A DNA stretch of 40,718 nt from Deltaproteobacteria bacterium GWC2_42_11 (GTDB lineage Bacteria > Desulfobacterota > GWC2-55-46 > UBA9637 > GWC2-42-11). The stretch spans positions 2,508-43,225 of the forward strand of contig MGPS01000026.1 of assembly GCA_001797495.1 (NCBI GenBank). The letters run 5' to 3'. Shown piece after piece: positions 7,581 to 15,170 of the stretch (position 1 is the stretch's first letter; the number at the start of each line of letters is the position of its first letter). The translations under genes and the position numbers were made by a program. The notes under the pieces are model-generated. The model had not been told where the DNA came from, searched no databases, and worked only from the letters and a program-made list of their open reading frames with translations.

Positions 7581-8524
7581 TTTTCTCAAACCCATATTTT
7601 TTGTTATTGGTTTTAATAGTCCCCTTCCTGATATGGTATAGATTCAGGATAAATAAGAAGAGGTCTATCCTTCCGTTCTCGTCCATTAAAAATTTCAAAG
7701 GGTATAATTCCAGATTATCAAAATACAGAACCATATTGAAATATCTATGGGCAGCAGTTCTGGTTCTGCTTATTATTGCATTTGCAAGACCGCAGATGAT
7801 GACAAGGGCAGAGGGACTTGCAAAAGAGGGCATTGATATTATGCTTGCAATAGATGTTTCAGGCAGTATGAAGGAAGAAGGGTTGATGGCTCAAAAACTC
7901 AAGGCAGTAAAGACCATAGCAAAGGAGTTTGTAAAAGGCAGAAAGAATGACCGCATAGGTCTTGTTGCGTTTGCAGGCGCTGCCCTAATGGTGTGCCCGC
8001 CCACAGATGACTATAATGTCCTGTCTGATTTTATAGATGGCATTAAGTTCGGCATGCTGCCTGACGGCACAGCCTTAGGTGATGCGGTTGCAGTGGCAAC
8101 TGATATTTTAAGGCATGATACAAGAAGAGGTAAGATAATAATACTTTTAAGTGACGGCATAAACAATTCAGGAAGCATTGACCCTGTTACTGCTGCAAAG
8201 GCTGCGAGGGTAATGGGTGTGAGGGTCTATACCATAGAGGAAGGCTATGCAGTGGAACACTACCTTGTCCAGAGACAGACAAACTGGGGCATGGATATTG
8301 ATTTATTGAAAGAGGTTGCAGAGATAAGCGGAGGCACGCACTTTAAGATCCCTGACGCAAAGCACCTGCTCAATATATATAATGAAATAGAGAAGATTGA
8401 AAAGGAAAAACTCAAATCAGAAAAGGTTGAATACAGGGATGTGTATAAATATTTTTTAATCTTGGCAATAGGGGTGTTTTTAGGAGAGACCATTTTACTG
8501 AATACAAGATTCATGAAGGTTTAA
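7577..8524 (+). CDS. batA: BatA-like VWA-domain membrane protein
   Basis: 315 residues. N-terminal hydrophobic segments (about 1-18 and 54-74) and a C-terminal helix (about 292-312) bracket a VWA domain. The MIDAS motif DVSGSMKEEG begins near residue 92, with the DGTALGDAV loop threonine and the LLSDG strand further on. It starts by a 4-nt ATGA overlap with the BatD-like gene. The VWA domain lies between membrane helices, as in BatA/BatB pairs, and should act through metal-dependent protein contacts, probably with MoxR and BatB. The family is linked to stress or oxygen tolerance and envelope integrity, but the molecular task is unsettled. Confidence 0.88.
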   Translation: MIFSNPYFLLLVLIVPFLIWYRFRINKKRSILPFSSIKNFKGYNSRLSKYRTILKYLWAAVLVLLIIAFARPQMMTRAEGLAKEGIDIMLAIDVSGSMKEEGLMAQKLKAVKTIAKEFVKGRKNDRIGLVAFAGAALMVCPPTDDYNVLSDFIDGIKFGMLPDGTALGDAVAVATDILRHDTRRGKIIILLSDGINNSGSIDPVTAAKAARVMGVRVYTIEEGYAVEHYLVQRQTNWGMDIDLLKEVAEISGGTHFKIPDAKHLLNIYNEIEKIEKEKLKSEKVEYRDVYKYFLILAIGVFLGETILLNTRFMKV

Positions 8525-8527
8525 TCC

Positions 8528-9559
8528 ATGCGTTTTGGGAATCTTTACATATTATTTTTCCTTATAGTAATTCCTTTCCTGCGCATAGTTTATATGAGGG
8601 GATGCAGGCACAAGGAAAGAACCATGAGCCTGTTCGGAATGAAGTGTGTGGATAAGGGATATGGTAATATATGCTTTCTTACCGGCATATTTCTTCTTAT
8701 TATATCTATGGCATCCCCACTTATCGGAAAAGAGGATGTAACATGGGGAAGAAAGAAACTGGATGTTATCATAATAATAGATGCATCGTTAAGTATGACG
8801 GCAAAAGATGCTGATAATATATCAAGGCTTGAAACTGCAAAAGGTATTTCAGATAGACTTATTCAGCAGATAGGAGATGCAAGGATAGGTCTTATTGCAT
8901 TTGCTGCCAAACCGATTGTATTATCACCCCTGACAACCGATGCCTTTCTTGTAAAGACATTCATTGACAGGGTTGATGCGGGTGTTTTTTGGAATCAAGG
9001 GACATCTCTTGAATCTGCACTTGATGAAGGTTCAAAGATGCTGAAGGACAGCAAGGATAGAAAAAAGGCGCTGATAATATTAACAGACGGCGGTGACCCT
9101 GATACTGTTTCTCACGAACTATTAGTTGATATTGCAAGACAGGGGATTAAAATATATACTATTGGTATCGGCAGTGAAAAAGGTTCTCAGATACCTTTGA
9201 TTTCAAAAGATGGTGTTTTTACAGGTTATAAGAAAGATAAATACGGCGAAACAGTTATTGCAAGGCTTAATGAAAGGTTACTGGTCGCTATTGCTGAAAC
9301 AACAAGCGGGAGATATTATAGAGAGGGTTTTTCAGTTGGCAGCCTTTCCATAGAACTTCTCTCAGATGCAGAGATAGAAAGAACAGGTGAAAAGGTTACA
9401 GTCTATAGAAATGTTTTCCAGTATCCGCTTGGTATGGCTATAATATTTCTTGTTCTTGGAAAACTTCTACCCTTTGCAAAGGTGCAGAGGGTGAAATATC
9501 ATAGAACCGCATACTATTTAAAATCAGGAGGTGTATATGGAACATATGGAAGAAAATGA
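8528..9559 (+). CDS. batB: BatB-like VWA-domain membrane protein
   Basis: 343 residues, three nucleotides after BatA. Two N-terminal hydrophobic segments (1-20, 49-65), a VWA domain with DASLSMTAKD near residue 84 (DxSxS intact), QGTSLESAL as the threonine loop, LTDGGDPD, and a C-terminal helix (about 297-317) followed by a basic tail. It pairs with BatA as is usual for this operon type. The 3' end overlaps the next small gene by 23 nt. Confidence 0.88.
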   Translation: MRFGNLYILFFLIVIPFLRIVYMRGCRHKERTMSLFGMKCVDKGYGNICFLTGIFLLIISMASPLIGKEDVTWGRKKLDVIIIIDASLSMTAKDADNISRLETAKGISDRLIQQIGDARIGLIAFAAKPIVLSPLTTDAFLVKTFIDRVDAGVFWNQGTSLESALDEGSKMLKDSKDRKKALIILTDGGDPDTVSHELLVDIARQGIKIYTIGIGSEKGSQIPLISKDGVFTGYKKDKYGETVIARLNERLLVAIAETTSGRYYREGFSVGSLSIELLSDAEIERTGEKVTVYRNVFQYPLGMAIIFLVLGKLLPFAKVQRVKYHRTAYYLKSGGVYGTYGRK

Positions 9560-9722
9560 GGTGAAAAAGGAAAAGACCCAGAGGGAGATTGAGGAGGAGA
9601 GGGCAGGGGAGATGGCAAAGGCAGTAGTGCACTATGCCAAATGCGGTGAATGCGGGGTAGTCCTTCCGGTTGACCAAATGTCTGACAACGGCAGTTACAT
9701 TGTATGTCCGAAGTGTTTGTAA
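9537..9722 (+). CDS. Small zinc-ribbon protein in the Bat operon
   Basis: 61 residues from ATG 9537, chosen over an in-frame GTG at 9531 because AGGAGG (9526-9531) gives a 5-nt spacer. The N-terminal third is a charged helix (about 1-27, rich in E and K); the C-terminal half carries CGEC and CPKC 20 residues apart, a likely zinc ribbon of rubredoxin/zf-type. It overlaps batB upstream and the TPR gene downstream (ATG 9704), so it is translated as part of the operon. I do not recognise it as a named Bat component. A redox or metal-responsive adaptor is possible but unproven. Confidence 0.75.
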   Translation: MEHMEENEVKKEKTQREIEEERAGEMAKAVVHYAKCGECGVVLPVDQMSDNGSYIVCPKCL

Positions 9723-10510
9723 AGGATAGGCAAAGGGCAGAGGGCAGAGGGCAGAGGGTAAAAACTCTATGCCCTATGTTCTATGCGCTATGCTCTGCAT
9801 TTTTTCTCCTCGGCATGGGGATTGGAGATGCGTCTATTGAGAAGGTCAGAGATGGAAACAGGCGCTATCAGGAGAAGAAATATGAGGATGCAATAAATAA
9901 ATATAAAGAGGCGCTAAAGATAAATCCATCGTCAACCATTGCCGCTTTTAACATGGGGGTTGCAAAATACAGTCAGGGTTATTATGCCTCAGCAATAAAT
10001 GATTTTAATACTGTCCTTGCCAGAAAGGATGCAGCCCTTGAGGCGAACACATATTATAATCTCGGCAATGCCTTTTTTAAGGCAAACATGGTAAAACCTG
10101 CTGTCCATTCATATAAAGAGGCAGTGCGGCTTAATCCTTACGACATGGACGCAAGGTATAATCTTGAGGTTGCACTTGAACGTTTAAAGACCGTTGAAAA
10201 AGAAAAATCAGGTTTTTATGCAGGGGATATACCTAACCCCTTGATAAACAAGGGAGGGCTTGAAACAGAGGCTTTGAGCAGCGAGGAGATAGAGGCGAAG
10301 ATAGATGAGGGTGCGATGGAGTTCCAAATGGAAGAGGCAGGCAAGGTCGGTGCAGGCAATGCAAAGAGGGGCTGGCGCGGTTCTTTAAAGGATATGTCAA
10401 AGAAAGAGGCAGAAGATATTCTCCGCACAATTAGGGATAAGGAATTAAATACATTCAAGGAAAAGGTGAGGTTTGAGACAGTCGGTGTCAGTGCAGCACA
10501 GGATTGGTGA
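9704..10510 (+). CDS. BatC-like TPR protein with repeat-encoded signal region
   Basis: 268 residues. Residues about 10-40 come from heptamer array C5 and include a hydrophobic stretch (FYALCSAFFLLGMGIG) that should export or anchor the protein. TPR units follow at about 45-160 (GNRRYQEKKYEDAINKYKEALKINP, then NLGNAFFKANMVKPAVHSYKEAVRLNP). The last residues, GVSAAQDW, resemble the W-terminated ends of BatC/BatE proteins. Residues about 177-186 (IPNPLINKGG) derive from another palindrome. The start overlaps the zinc-ribbon gene by 19 nt; an internal ATG near 9776 would drop much of the array. It probably scaffolds BatA/BatB in the periplasm. Confidence 0.75.
   Translation: MSEVFVKDRQRAEGRGQRVKTLCPMFYALCSAFFLLGMGIGDASIEKVRDGNRRYQEKKYEDAINKYKEALKINPSSTIAAFNMGVAKYSQGYYASAINDFNTVLARKDAALEANTYYNLGNAFFKANMVKPAVHSYKEAVRLNPYDMDARYNLEVALERLKTVEKEKSGFYAGDIPNPLINKGGLETEALSSEEIEAKIDEGAMEFQMEEAGKVGAGNAKRGWRGSLKDMSKKEAEDILRTIRDKELNTFKEKVRFETVGVSAAQDW
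9731..9800. repeat. Heptamer inverted array C5 inside the BatC-like gene
   Basis: Left units GGGCAGA three times, then GGGTAAA; right units CTATGCC, CTATGTT, CTATGCG, CTATGCT, CTGCATT. It is read in frame as QRAEGRGQRVK followed by TLCPMFYALCSAF. A different heptamer sequence from C2/C3, but the same layout and the same position in the gene (signal region). Confidence 0.85.
10230..10262. repeat. In-frame palindrome (AACCCCTTGATAAACAAGGG type) in BatC-like gene
   Basis: An imperfect inverted repeat, CCCCTTG opposite CAAGGGAGG, read as IPNPLINKGG. The same coding signature (PPxPPxIKGG) occurs in the guaA insertion at 16395-16467. Confidence 0.6.
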
Positions 10511-10514
10511 AAAT

Positions 10515-10597
10515 GCAGGACAGAACAGGGCTTCAAAAACCCGTTGCCTCTAAAAGCCCCCCATCCAGACGGTTTTTTCAACCCTATTCTGTCCTGC
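10515..10597. repeat. Hairpin element family B, copy B3 (short form)
   Basis: Outer stem GCAGGACAGAACAGGG (10515-10530) pairs with CCCTATTCTGTCCTGC (10582-10597). The sequence is unlike the outer stems of the other copies but the complementarity is kept. The loop holds CCGTTGCCTCTAAAAGCCCC as in the other copies. It lies between the BatC-like stop and the methyltransferase start and lacks the longer flanks of B1, B2 and B5. Confidence 0.75.
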
Positions 10598-10646
10598 CGG
10601 TATAAAGAGATGGAAAGGAACCTCATAATAAAAAAAGGAAGATATA

Positions 10647-11789
10647 ATGCAAAAACTTCAAAAGGCAATAAACCTGTTTGACAATTATTATGACATGATG
10701 GCTGACAGAGTCAGGATGGGTGCATATCAAAAGGCTATCTCAAAGACTGTCAAAGAAGGGGATGTTGTCCTTGATTTGGGGTGCGGTCTTGGGATACTCT
10801 CTTTTCTTGCACTCAAGGCAGGGGCAAAAAAGGTCTATGCCGTTGAAAAGACTGATTCAATAAATCTGGCAAAAGAGGTTGCAAAGAGAAACAAGATAGA
10901 TGACAGGATAATATTTATTGAAGGTGTTTCAATGGACATTACACTGCCAGAGAAGGTAGATGTCATAGTATCAGAGACACTTGGCAGTTTTGCTGTTGAG
11001 GAAAATACACTTGATTTCACAATAGATGCAAGGAAGAGGTTTTTAAAGGAAAACGGAAGGATGATTCCTGAGGCTCTCAAACTCTATCTTGTCCCTGTAG
11101 AAAGTAAAAACGCCTATAAGAAAATGGCATTCTGGAAGGATATAGCAGGCTTTGATTTTTCTTATGCAAAAGAGGAGTTGACAAAAAGGCTCCTGATAGA
11201 AGATATAAAGAAAGAGGATTTTCTGTCAAAGCCTGTGGTTTATAAGGGTATAGACCTTATAGAAACAGAGGACACATCTATAAACGAAAGGGCTGTGTTT
11301 GAATTCTCAAGACAGGGAATCCTGCACGGCTTTGCGGGCTGGTTTGAGGCATTACTTACAGATGATGTTCTGATTGATACATCTCCGTCTTCTCCGAAGA
11401 CCCACTGGCGGCAGGCATTCTTTCCGTTAAAGGAATCTATAAACATCAAAAAGGGCGACAATATAATTATTGATATGAAAGTCATGCCAAAGGGAGAAAA
11501 TACAGACCATACAGTCATAAGTTATGATTATTTCTGTTCACAGGGTGGAGGTGATGATATGCAGGATAGTGGCAAGATAGGACGCAATGCCCCGTGTCCA
11601 TGCGGCAGCGGAAAGAAGTATAAAAAATGCTGTCGTCTGCCTGTGCATCTGCCTGTCGCGGCGACGCAGACAGGTGTTAACACGCAGACAGGCATGCTGA
11701 CACAAGGCAGGGTTGATTTAAAGGGTTTGGTTGATGAGGGTTTTGGAATCGATTTGAAAAAACTGGAGGATATGCGGGAAGTGAAATGA
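10647..11789 (+). CDS. PRMT-like methyltransferase with C-terminal SEC-C motif
   Basis: 380 residues. Residues 1-300 match protein arginine methyltransferases: YYDMMADRVRMGAYQKAI (14-31), SAM-binding VLDLGCGLGIL (41-51) with acidic E67, a double-E loop with E110 and E119 in SETLGSFAVEEN, and a THW loop at 252-254 (KTHWRQAFFPL). The spacing of the two glutamates equals that in PRMT1. A SEC-C zinc motif, NAPCPCGSGKKYKKCC, follows at about 314-329, then a tail that includes a small palindrome read as LPVHLPVAATQTG. Predicted reaction: SAM-dependent methylation of a protein side chain, perhaps arginine, in the cytoplasm. Bacterial members are poorly characterised and the substrate is unknown. Bordered by family B elements on both sides, so its operon link is uncertain. 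Confidence 0.78.
   Translation: MQKLQKAINLFDNYYDMMADRVRMGAYQKAISKTVKEGDVVLDLGCGLGILSFLALKAGAKKVYAVEKTDSINLAKEVAKRNKIDDRIIFIEGVSMDITLPEKVDVIVSETLGSFAVEENTLDFTIDARKRFLKENGRMIPEALKLYLVPVESKNAYKKMAFWKDIAGFDFSYAKEELTKRLLIEDIKKEDFLSKPVVYKGIDLIETEDTSINERAVFEFSRQGILHGFAGWFEALLTDDVLIDTSPSSPKTHWRQAFFPLKESINIKKGDNIIIDMKVMPKGENTDHTVISYDYFCSQGGGDDMQDSGKIGRNAPCPCGSGKKYKKCCRLPVHLPVAATQTGVNTQTGMLTQGRVDLKGLVDEGFGIDLKKLEDMREVK
11640..11698. repeat. In-frame palindrome in the PRMT-like gene tail
   Basis: TGCCTGTCGC and GGCGACGCAGACAG form an inverted repeat, followed by a second ACGCAGACAGG copy. It is read in frame just after the SEC-C motif. Probably a repeat insertion that extended the C-terminus. Confidence 0.55.
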
Positions 11790-11792
11790 AAC

Positions 11793-11924
11793 GAGCATCG
11801 GTTATCTGTTCACAAATGCTATATGCGGCTGACTACCCTGCTGACAAACCGTCTAGGCGGGGGCTTTTAGAGGCAACGGGTTTGCAGGCAGGGGAGTCAG
11901 CCGCAGAATAAGAGGTATATTCAG
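11793..11924. repeat. Hairpin element family B, copy B4 (opposite orientation)
   Basis: Bordered by ATGAAAC at 11786-11792 and 11925-11931 (the second includes the next start codon). Small 5' hairpin AGCAT/ATGCT; main stem GCGGCTGACT (from 11825) with AGTCAGCCGC (to 11904); loop GGGGGCTTTTAGAGGCAAC. The core reads on the opposite strand relative to B1-B3. Confidence 0.75.
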
Positions 11925-13310
11925 ATGAAACCAACCTGCCTCTTCATAGCCCCCGGCATAAACTGCCTTACTCATCCGGAGAGATTTACCACAACCTATG
12001 ATTTTCCGAGAGGTCTTTTAAGTGTGGCAACATTTCTGAAGGCAAACGGCATAAAGACTGAAGTCCTCCCACTTGATTATTTTATAAAACCATCTGCTGA
12101 TAAAAAAACTATAGAGAGCCGGATAAGTTCTGTGGTGAGCGATGCAATATCTGATTTAAAGCCTGCATTTATTGGCATAGGTGTTCCATATACCATGCTC
12201 TACCCTTCTGCACTAAAGATTGCAGAGGTCTGCAAAAAGTCAAAACCGGATGCCATTGTTATTTTCGGTGGTCCCCATGTGTCATACAGGGACAAAAAAT
12301 GTTTTGAGGATTCAGGGTATGTTGATGTTGTTGTGAGAGGCGAGGGTGAATGGACAGTCCTTGATGTAATCAATAATATCTTGCAAAAAAAGGGATTTGA
12401 CGGGGTTACAGGAATTACTTATAAAGACAGTTCAGGGGCTGTAATAAGAAATTCTCAAAGAACGCCCGGAGATATAATGGAAATCCCTTTACCTGACTAC
12501 AGCCTTCTGCCAGAGGGTTTTGTTAAAAATATGGCGGTCTCAATTGTTGGCAGCAGGGGGTGCGCATACAAATGCACATACTGCAATGAAAGTTTGTTCT
12601 GGGGGCAGAAAGTCAGGTCTTTCCCTGTAAGTATGGTGTTTGAGGAGATAAAGACACTTGCAGAAAAATACGGGAACTATGCTGTTGGACTTGAAGACAG
12701 TATGTTTAATATGAGGTCAAAATATTTTTTTGAACTGTGCAGTATGCTGGCAGAAATAAAACTCCATCCTGCTTTTTATATTTTATCAAGGGTTGATTCT
12801 GTTACAGAAGATGGATTTAAGGCAATGAAGAGGGCAGGGATAAATAATTTGATACTCGGCATTGAGAGCGCCTCTCCAAGGGTTCTAAAAGCGATGAATA
12901 AAAAAATCATACCTGAACAGGCAGATGGTGCATGCAAAAAGGCAAGAGATAATGGTCTTATTGTTGACACATTCTGGATAATAGGGCATCCGGGTGATAG
13001 CCCTGATGAGGCAACTATTACCATTGATGCAATAAGCAGATTCTATCGTGATGGTCTGCATCAAAATTCAGAAATCGCAATGTTCGTGCCTTATCCCGGG
13101 ACAAAGATATTTGAACACCCAAAGGAATTTGGCCTGGAGATACTTACATATGACTGGGAAAAATGGGCAAGGTTCAATTCAGAACCAGTGTACCAATTGA
13201 AAGAGTTTCCAGCACAGGATATTATGCTATACTGGCTTGCCGCAAACAGGATTGCTGATGAATGGAAGAGGTATAATGCTTCTAAAAAGATAGTCAATGA
13301 AGGAGGTTAA
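11925..13310 (+). CDS. B12-binding-type radical SAM protein
   Basis: 461 residues. The N-terminal part (about 1-150) has a Rossmann-like pattern typical of cobalamin-binding radical SAM enzymes (AFIGIGVPYTMLYPSALKIA, then IVIFGGPHVSYRD, then DVVVRGEGEWTVLDVI), but the DxHxxG cobalamin ligand was not seen, so B12 may or may not bind. The radical SAM cluster is CAYKCTYC (C213, C217, C220), followed by a TIM-barrel with IIGHPGDSPDEA. The family covers methylation, ring formation and C-C chemistry, and the substrate cannot be told. The gene abuts the next one, whose Shine-Dalgarno lies within its last codons. RBS AAGAGG is formed by the end of element B4. Confidence 0.85.
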   Translation: MKPTCLFIAPGINCLTHPERFTTTYDFPRGLLSVATFLKANGIKTEVLPLDYFIKPSADKKTIESRISSVVSDAISDLKPAFIGIGVPYTMLYPSALKIAEVCKKSKPDAIVIFGGPHVSYRDKKCFEDSGYVDVVVRGEGEWTVLDVINNILQKKGFDGVTGITYKDSSGAVIRNSQRTPGDIMEIPLPDYSLLPEGFVKNMAVSIVGSRGCAYKCTYCNESLFWGQKVRSFPVSMVFEEIKTLAEKYGNYAVGLEDSMFNMRSKYFFELCSMLAEIKLHPAFYILSRVDSVTEDGFKAMKRAGINNLILGIESASPRVLKAMNKKIIPEQADGACKKARDNGLIVDTFWIIGHPGDSPDEATITIDAISRFYRDGLHQNSEIAMFVPYPGTKIFEHPKEFGLEILTYDWEKWARFNSEPVYQLKEFPAQDIMLYWLAANRIADEWKRYNASKKIVNEGG

Positions 13311-13311
13311 A

Positions 13312-15033
13312 ATGAGAAATAGAAAGCGGGGCAAGGGGCAGAGGTTGTTAATTCTGCTTTTGTTTTTTACACTGGCAACTGCCAACTGGCAACTGCCAAC
13401 TGCAGCACATGCCTATACGCATGATACATCCCTCATAAAATGGCAGGAGTATTCCGCTCAGGCATTTGATAATGCGGTTAAAGAGAAAAAACCTGCATTC
13501 ATGATTATAACAGCAGTATGGTGCTACTGGTGTCATGTGTATGAGGAGAAGACACTTGAGACAAAAGAGGTGGCTGATTATATAAACAATAATTTTATCC
13601 CAATATTTGTTGATTATGACAGGCGCAAGGACATTGCATCAAAGTATCCTGCGGGCGGACTTCCAACAACAGTGGTTCTTATGCCTGATGGAGAGGAATT
13701 GGTTGCTGTGCCCGGCTATATAGAAAAGGGGCAACTCCTTTTAAACCTTGAGAAGACCCTTGCCTTTATACAAAAGGAATACAAACCAAAGGGAGTTGAA
13801 GAGGCAAAGGATATTTACAGGGAAAGGAGAAACATTGCCAAACTGGACCTGCAAAAGTATTCAGACCATTTTGAGAGGGTTGTAGTTGACAGATACGACA
13901 CCCTGTTTGGAGGTTTCGGTTTGAGGGAAAAGTATATATACGGCAGGGCAGTTGACCATCTCCTTGATATATATGAGTCTAATAAAGACAAGAGGTATCT
14001 GGACATGGCTCTAAAGACCCTTGACAATATGGCAGGAAGGACGCAGAAGACAGTCAAGGCAAAGAGACCATCTTTTAATGAATTAAAAAAACTCAGAGAG
14101 GATGTAAAACAGCCTGACTGGATTAACAAGATTGCCCGACTGCAAACCGATGATAAGATAGTCGGGCTGTTTGAGAAGGTTGAGGGAGGATTTTTCAGGT
14201 ATGCAACCCAGAGGGACTGGAGTGTCCCGCACTATGAAAAGATGCTTGAAGACCAGGCTGATATTATAAAGGCATACCTCCATGCGTTTAAAATAACAAA
14301 GGATAATTTTTACAAAGATGTTGCAGTCAAATCTCTTAAATATGTAACGAGCAGCATGTATAATGAAAAAGATTCCAGATTCTACGGCAGCCAGGACGCT
14401 GATGAGGTCTATTACCATTTTACACTTGAAGAAAGGAAAAAGGTTGCTCCGCCCAGAACTGACACGACATCATATACGCATACAAATGCAAATATGGTGA
14501 TTACGCTCTTATATGCAGGGGATGTTTTAAAAGAGGATAAATATAAGAAGGCAGCGGTGAGGACACTGGACTTTTTTATAAATAACATGATGAGCGAAAA
14601 TGGCGTGTTGAGTTTCTATGACCCTGCAAAAAACAAGGGTTTTCTTGACGGGCAGTTGGAAGACAATGCATGGCTGGCATTGGCGCTTATTGAAGGGTAT
14701 AAGACCACAAAGGAAAAGAGGTTTATTGAAAAGGCAGATGCCCTGATTGCATTCTCTTTAAAGAGCCTTTACAACGAAAAGGAAGGCGGATTTATTGAGA
14801 GGAGGTCTACGGCACGGGAATTCTACAGGGAAAAGGAACTTGTAAGCCTAAAGAAACCTTATGGGCATAACAGCGTTATGAACTATGCCCTCATAAACCT
14901 CTATGAATTGACAAAGAACAAGGAATATCTTGAAAAGGCAAGGGAGGGGTTCGGGCTCTTTTATGAGGATATGAATATGGAGTTCCAGTCCGTCCATTTC
15001 CAAAGGGTGGCGAGGTATCTTTTAAAGCAGTAA
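13312..15033 (+). CDS. DUF255/YyaL-type thioredoxin-like protein with signal peptide
   Basis: 573 residues from ATG 13312; AGGAGG at 13301-13306 rules against the longer frame from 13297. A signal peptide (about 1-34) ends in AAHA, and its second half (TLATANWQLPTAAHA) is encoded by heptamer array C6. The thioredoxin-like domain (about 40-160) has WCYWC with C71 and C74, and a cis-Pro region GGLPTTVVL. A large helical domain of the six-hairpin glycosidase type follows, with HYEKMLEDQADI and SQDADEVYYHF as in YyaL/SSP411 proteins. The family's usual CHWCHV reads CYWCHV here, and the protein is shorter than the usual ~680 residues. Export points to a periplasmic thiol or disulfide role; an enzymatic activity is not established for the family. 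Confidence 0.8.
   Translation: MRNRKRGKGQRLLILLLFFTLATANWQLPTAAHAYTHDTSLIKWQEYSAQAFDNAVKEKKPAFMIITAVWCYWCHVYEEKTLETKEVADYINNNFIPIFVDYDRRKDIASKYPAGGLPTTVVLMPDGEELVAVPGYIEKGQLLLNLEKTLAFIQKEYKPKGVEEAKDIYRERRNIAKLDLQKYSDHFERVVVDRYDTLFGGFGLREKYIYGRAVDHLLDIYESNKDKRYLDMALKTLDNMAGRTQKTVKAKRPSFNELKKLREDVKQPDWINKIARLQTDDKIVGLFEKVEGGFFRYATQRDWSVPHYEKMLEDQADIIKAYLHAFKITKDNFYKDVAVKSLKYVTSSMYNEKDSRFYGSQDADEVYYHFTLEERKKVAPPRTDTTSYTHTNANMVITLLYAGDVLKEDKYKKAAVRTLDFFINNMMSENGVLSFYDPAKNKGFLDGQLEDNAWLALALIEGYKTTKEKRFIEKADALIAFSLKSLYNEKEGGFIERRSTAREFYREKELVSLKKPYGHNSVMNYALINLYELTKNKEYLEKAREGFGLFYEDMNMEFQSVHFQRVARYLLKQ
13373..13405. repeat. Heptamer array C6 in the YyaL-like signal peptide
   Basis: GGCAACT, GCCAACT, GGCAACT, GCCAACT, GCAGCAC in tandem. 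A left arm (GGGGCAAGGGGCAGAGG) is only weakly complementary. The same unit type recurs inverted at 34757-34812 in the nuo operon. Confidence 0.75.
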
Positions 15034-15170
15034 GAACAGCCCTAATCGTGCTTAGGCAAAAATAGAACAACCGTTGTCCCGTTTACCTATTGAAAAATAT
15101 GGATGTATCACGTTAAGCGTGATGCAGGAATGAAATGGTTATGGTCAGGCGAGAGATAAGGAGATTTTAA
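15034..15170. other. Convergent intergenic gap
   Basis: 137 bp between the ends of the YyaL-like gene and guaA. A short hairpin ATCACG-TTAAG-CGTGAT lies at 15107-15123 but no T-run follows on either strand, so it is not called a terminator. Nothing else is visible. Confidence 0.5.

Noticed and set aside
15107-15123. Terminator after the YyaL-like gene
   Set aside because: Six-bp stem without a U-tract on either strand.
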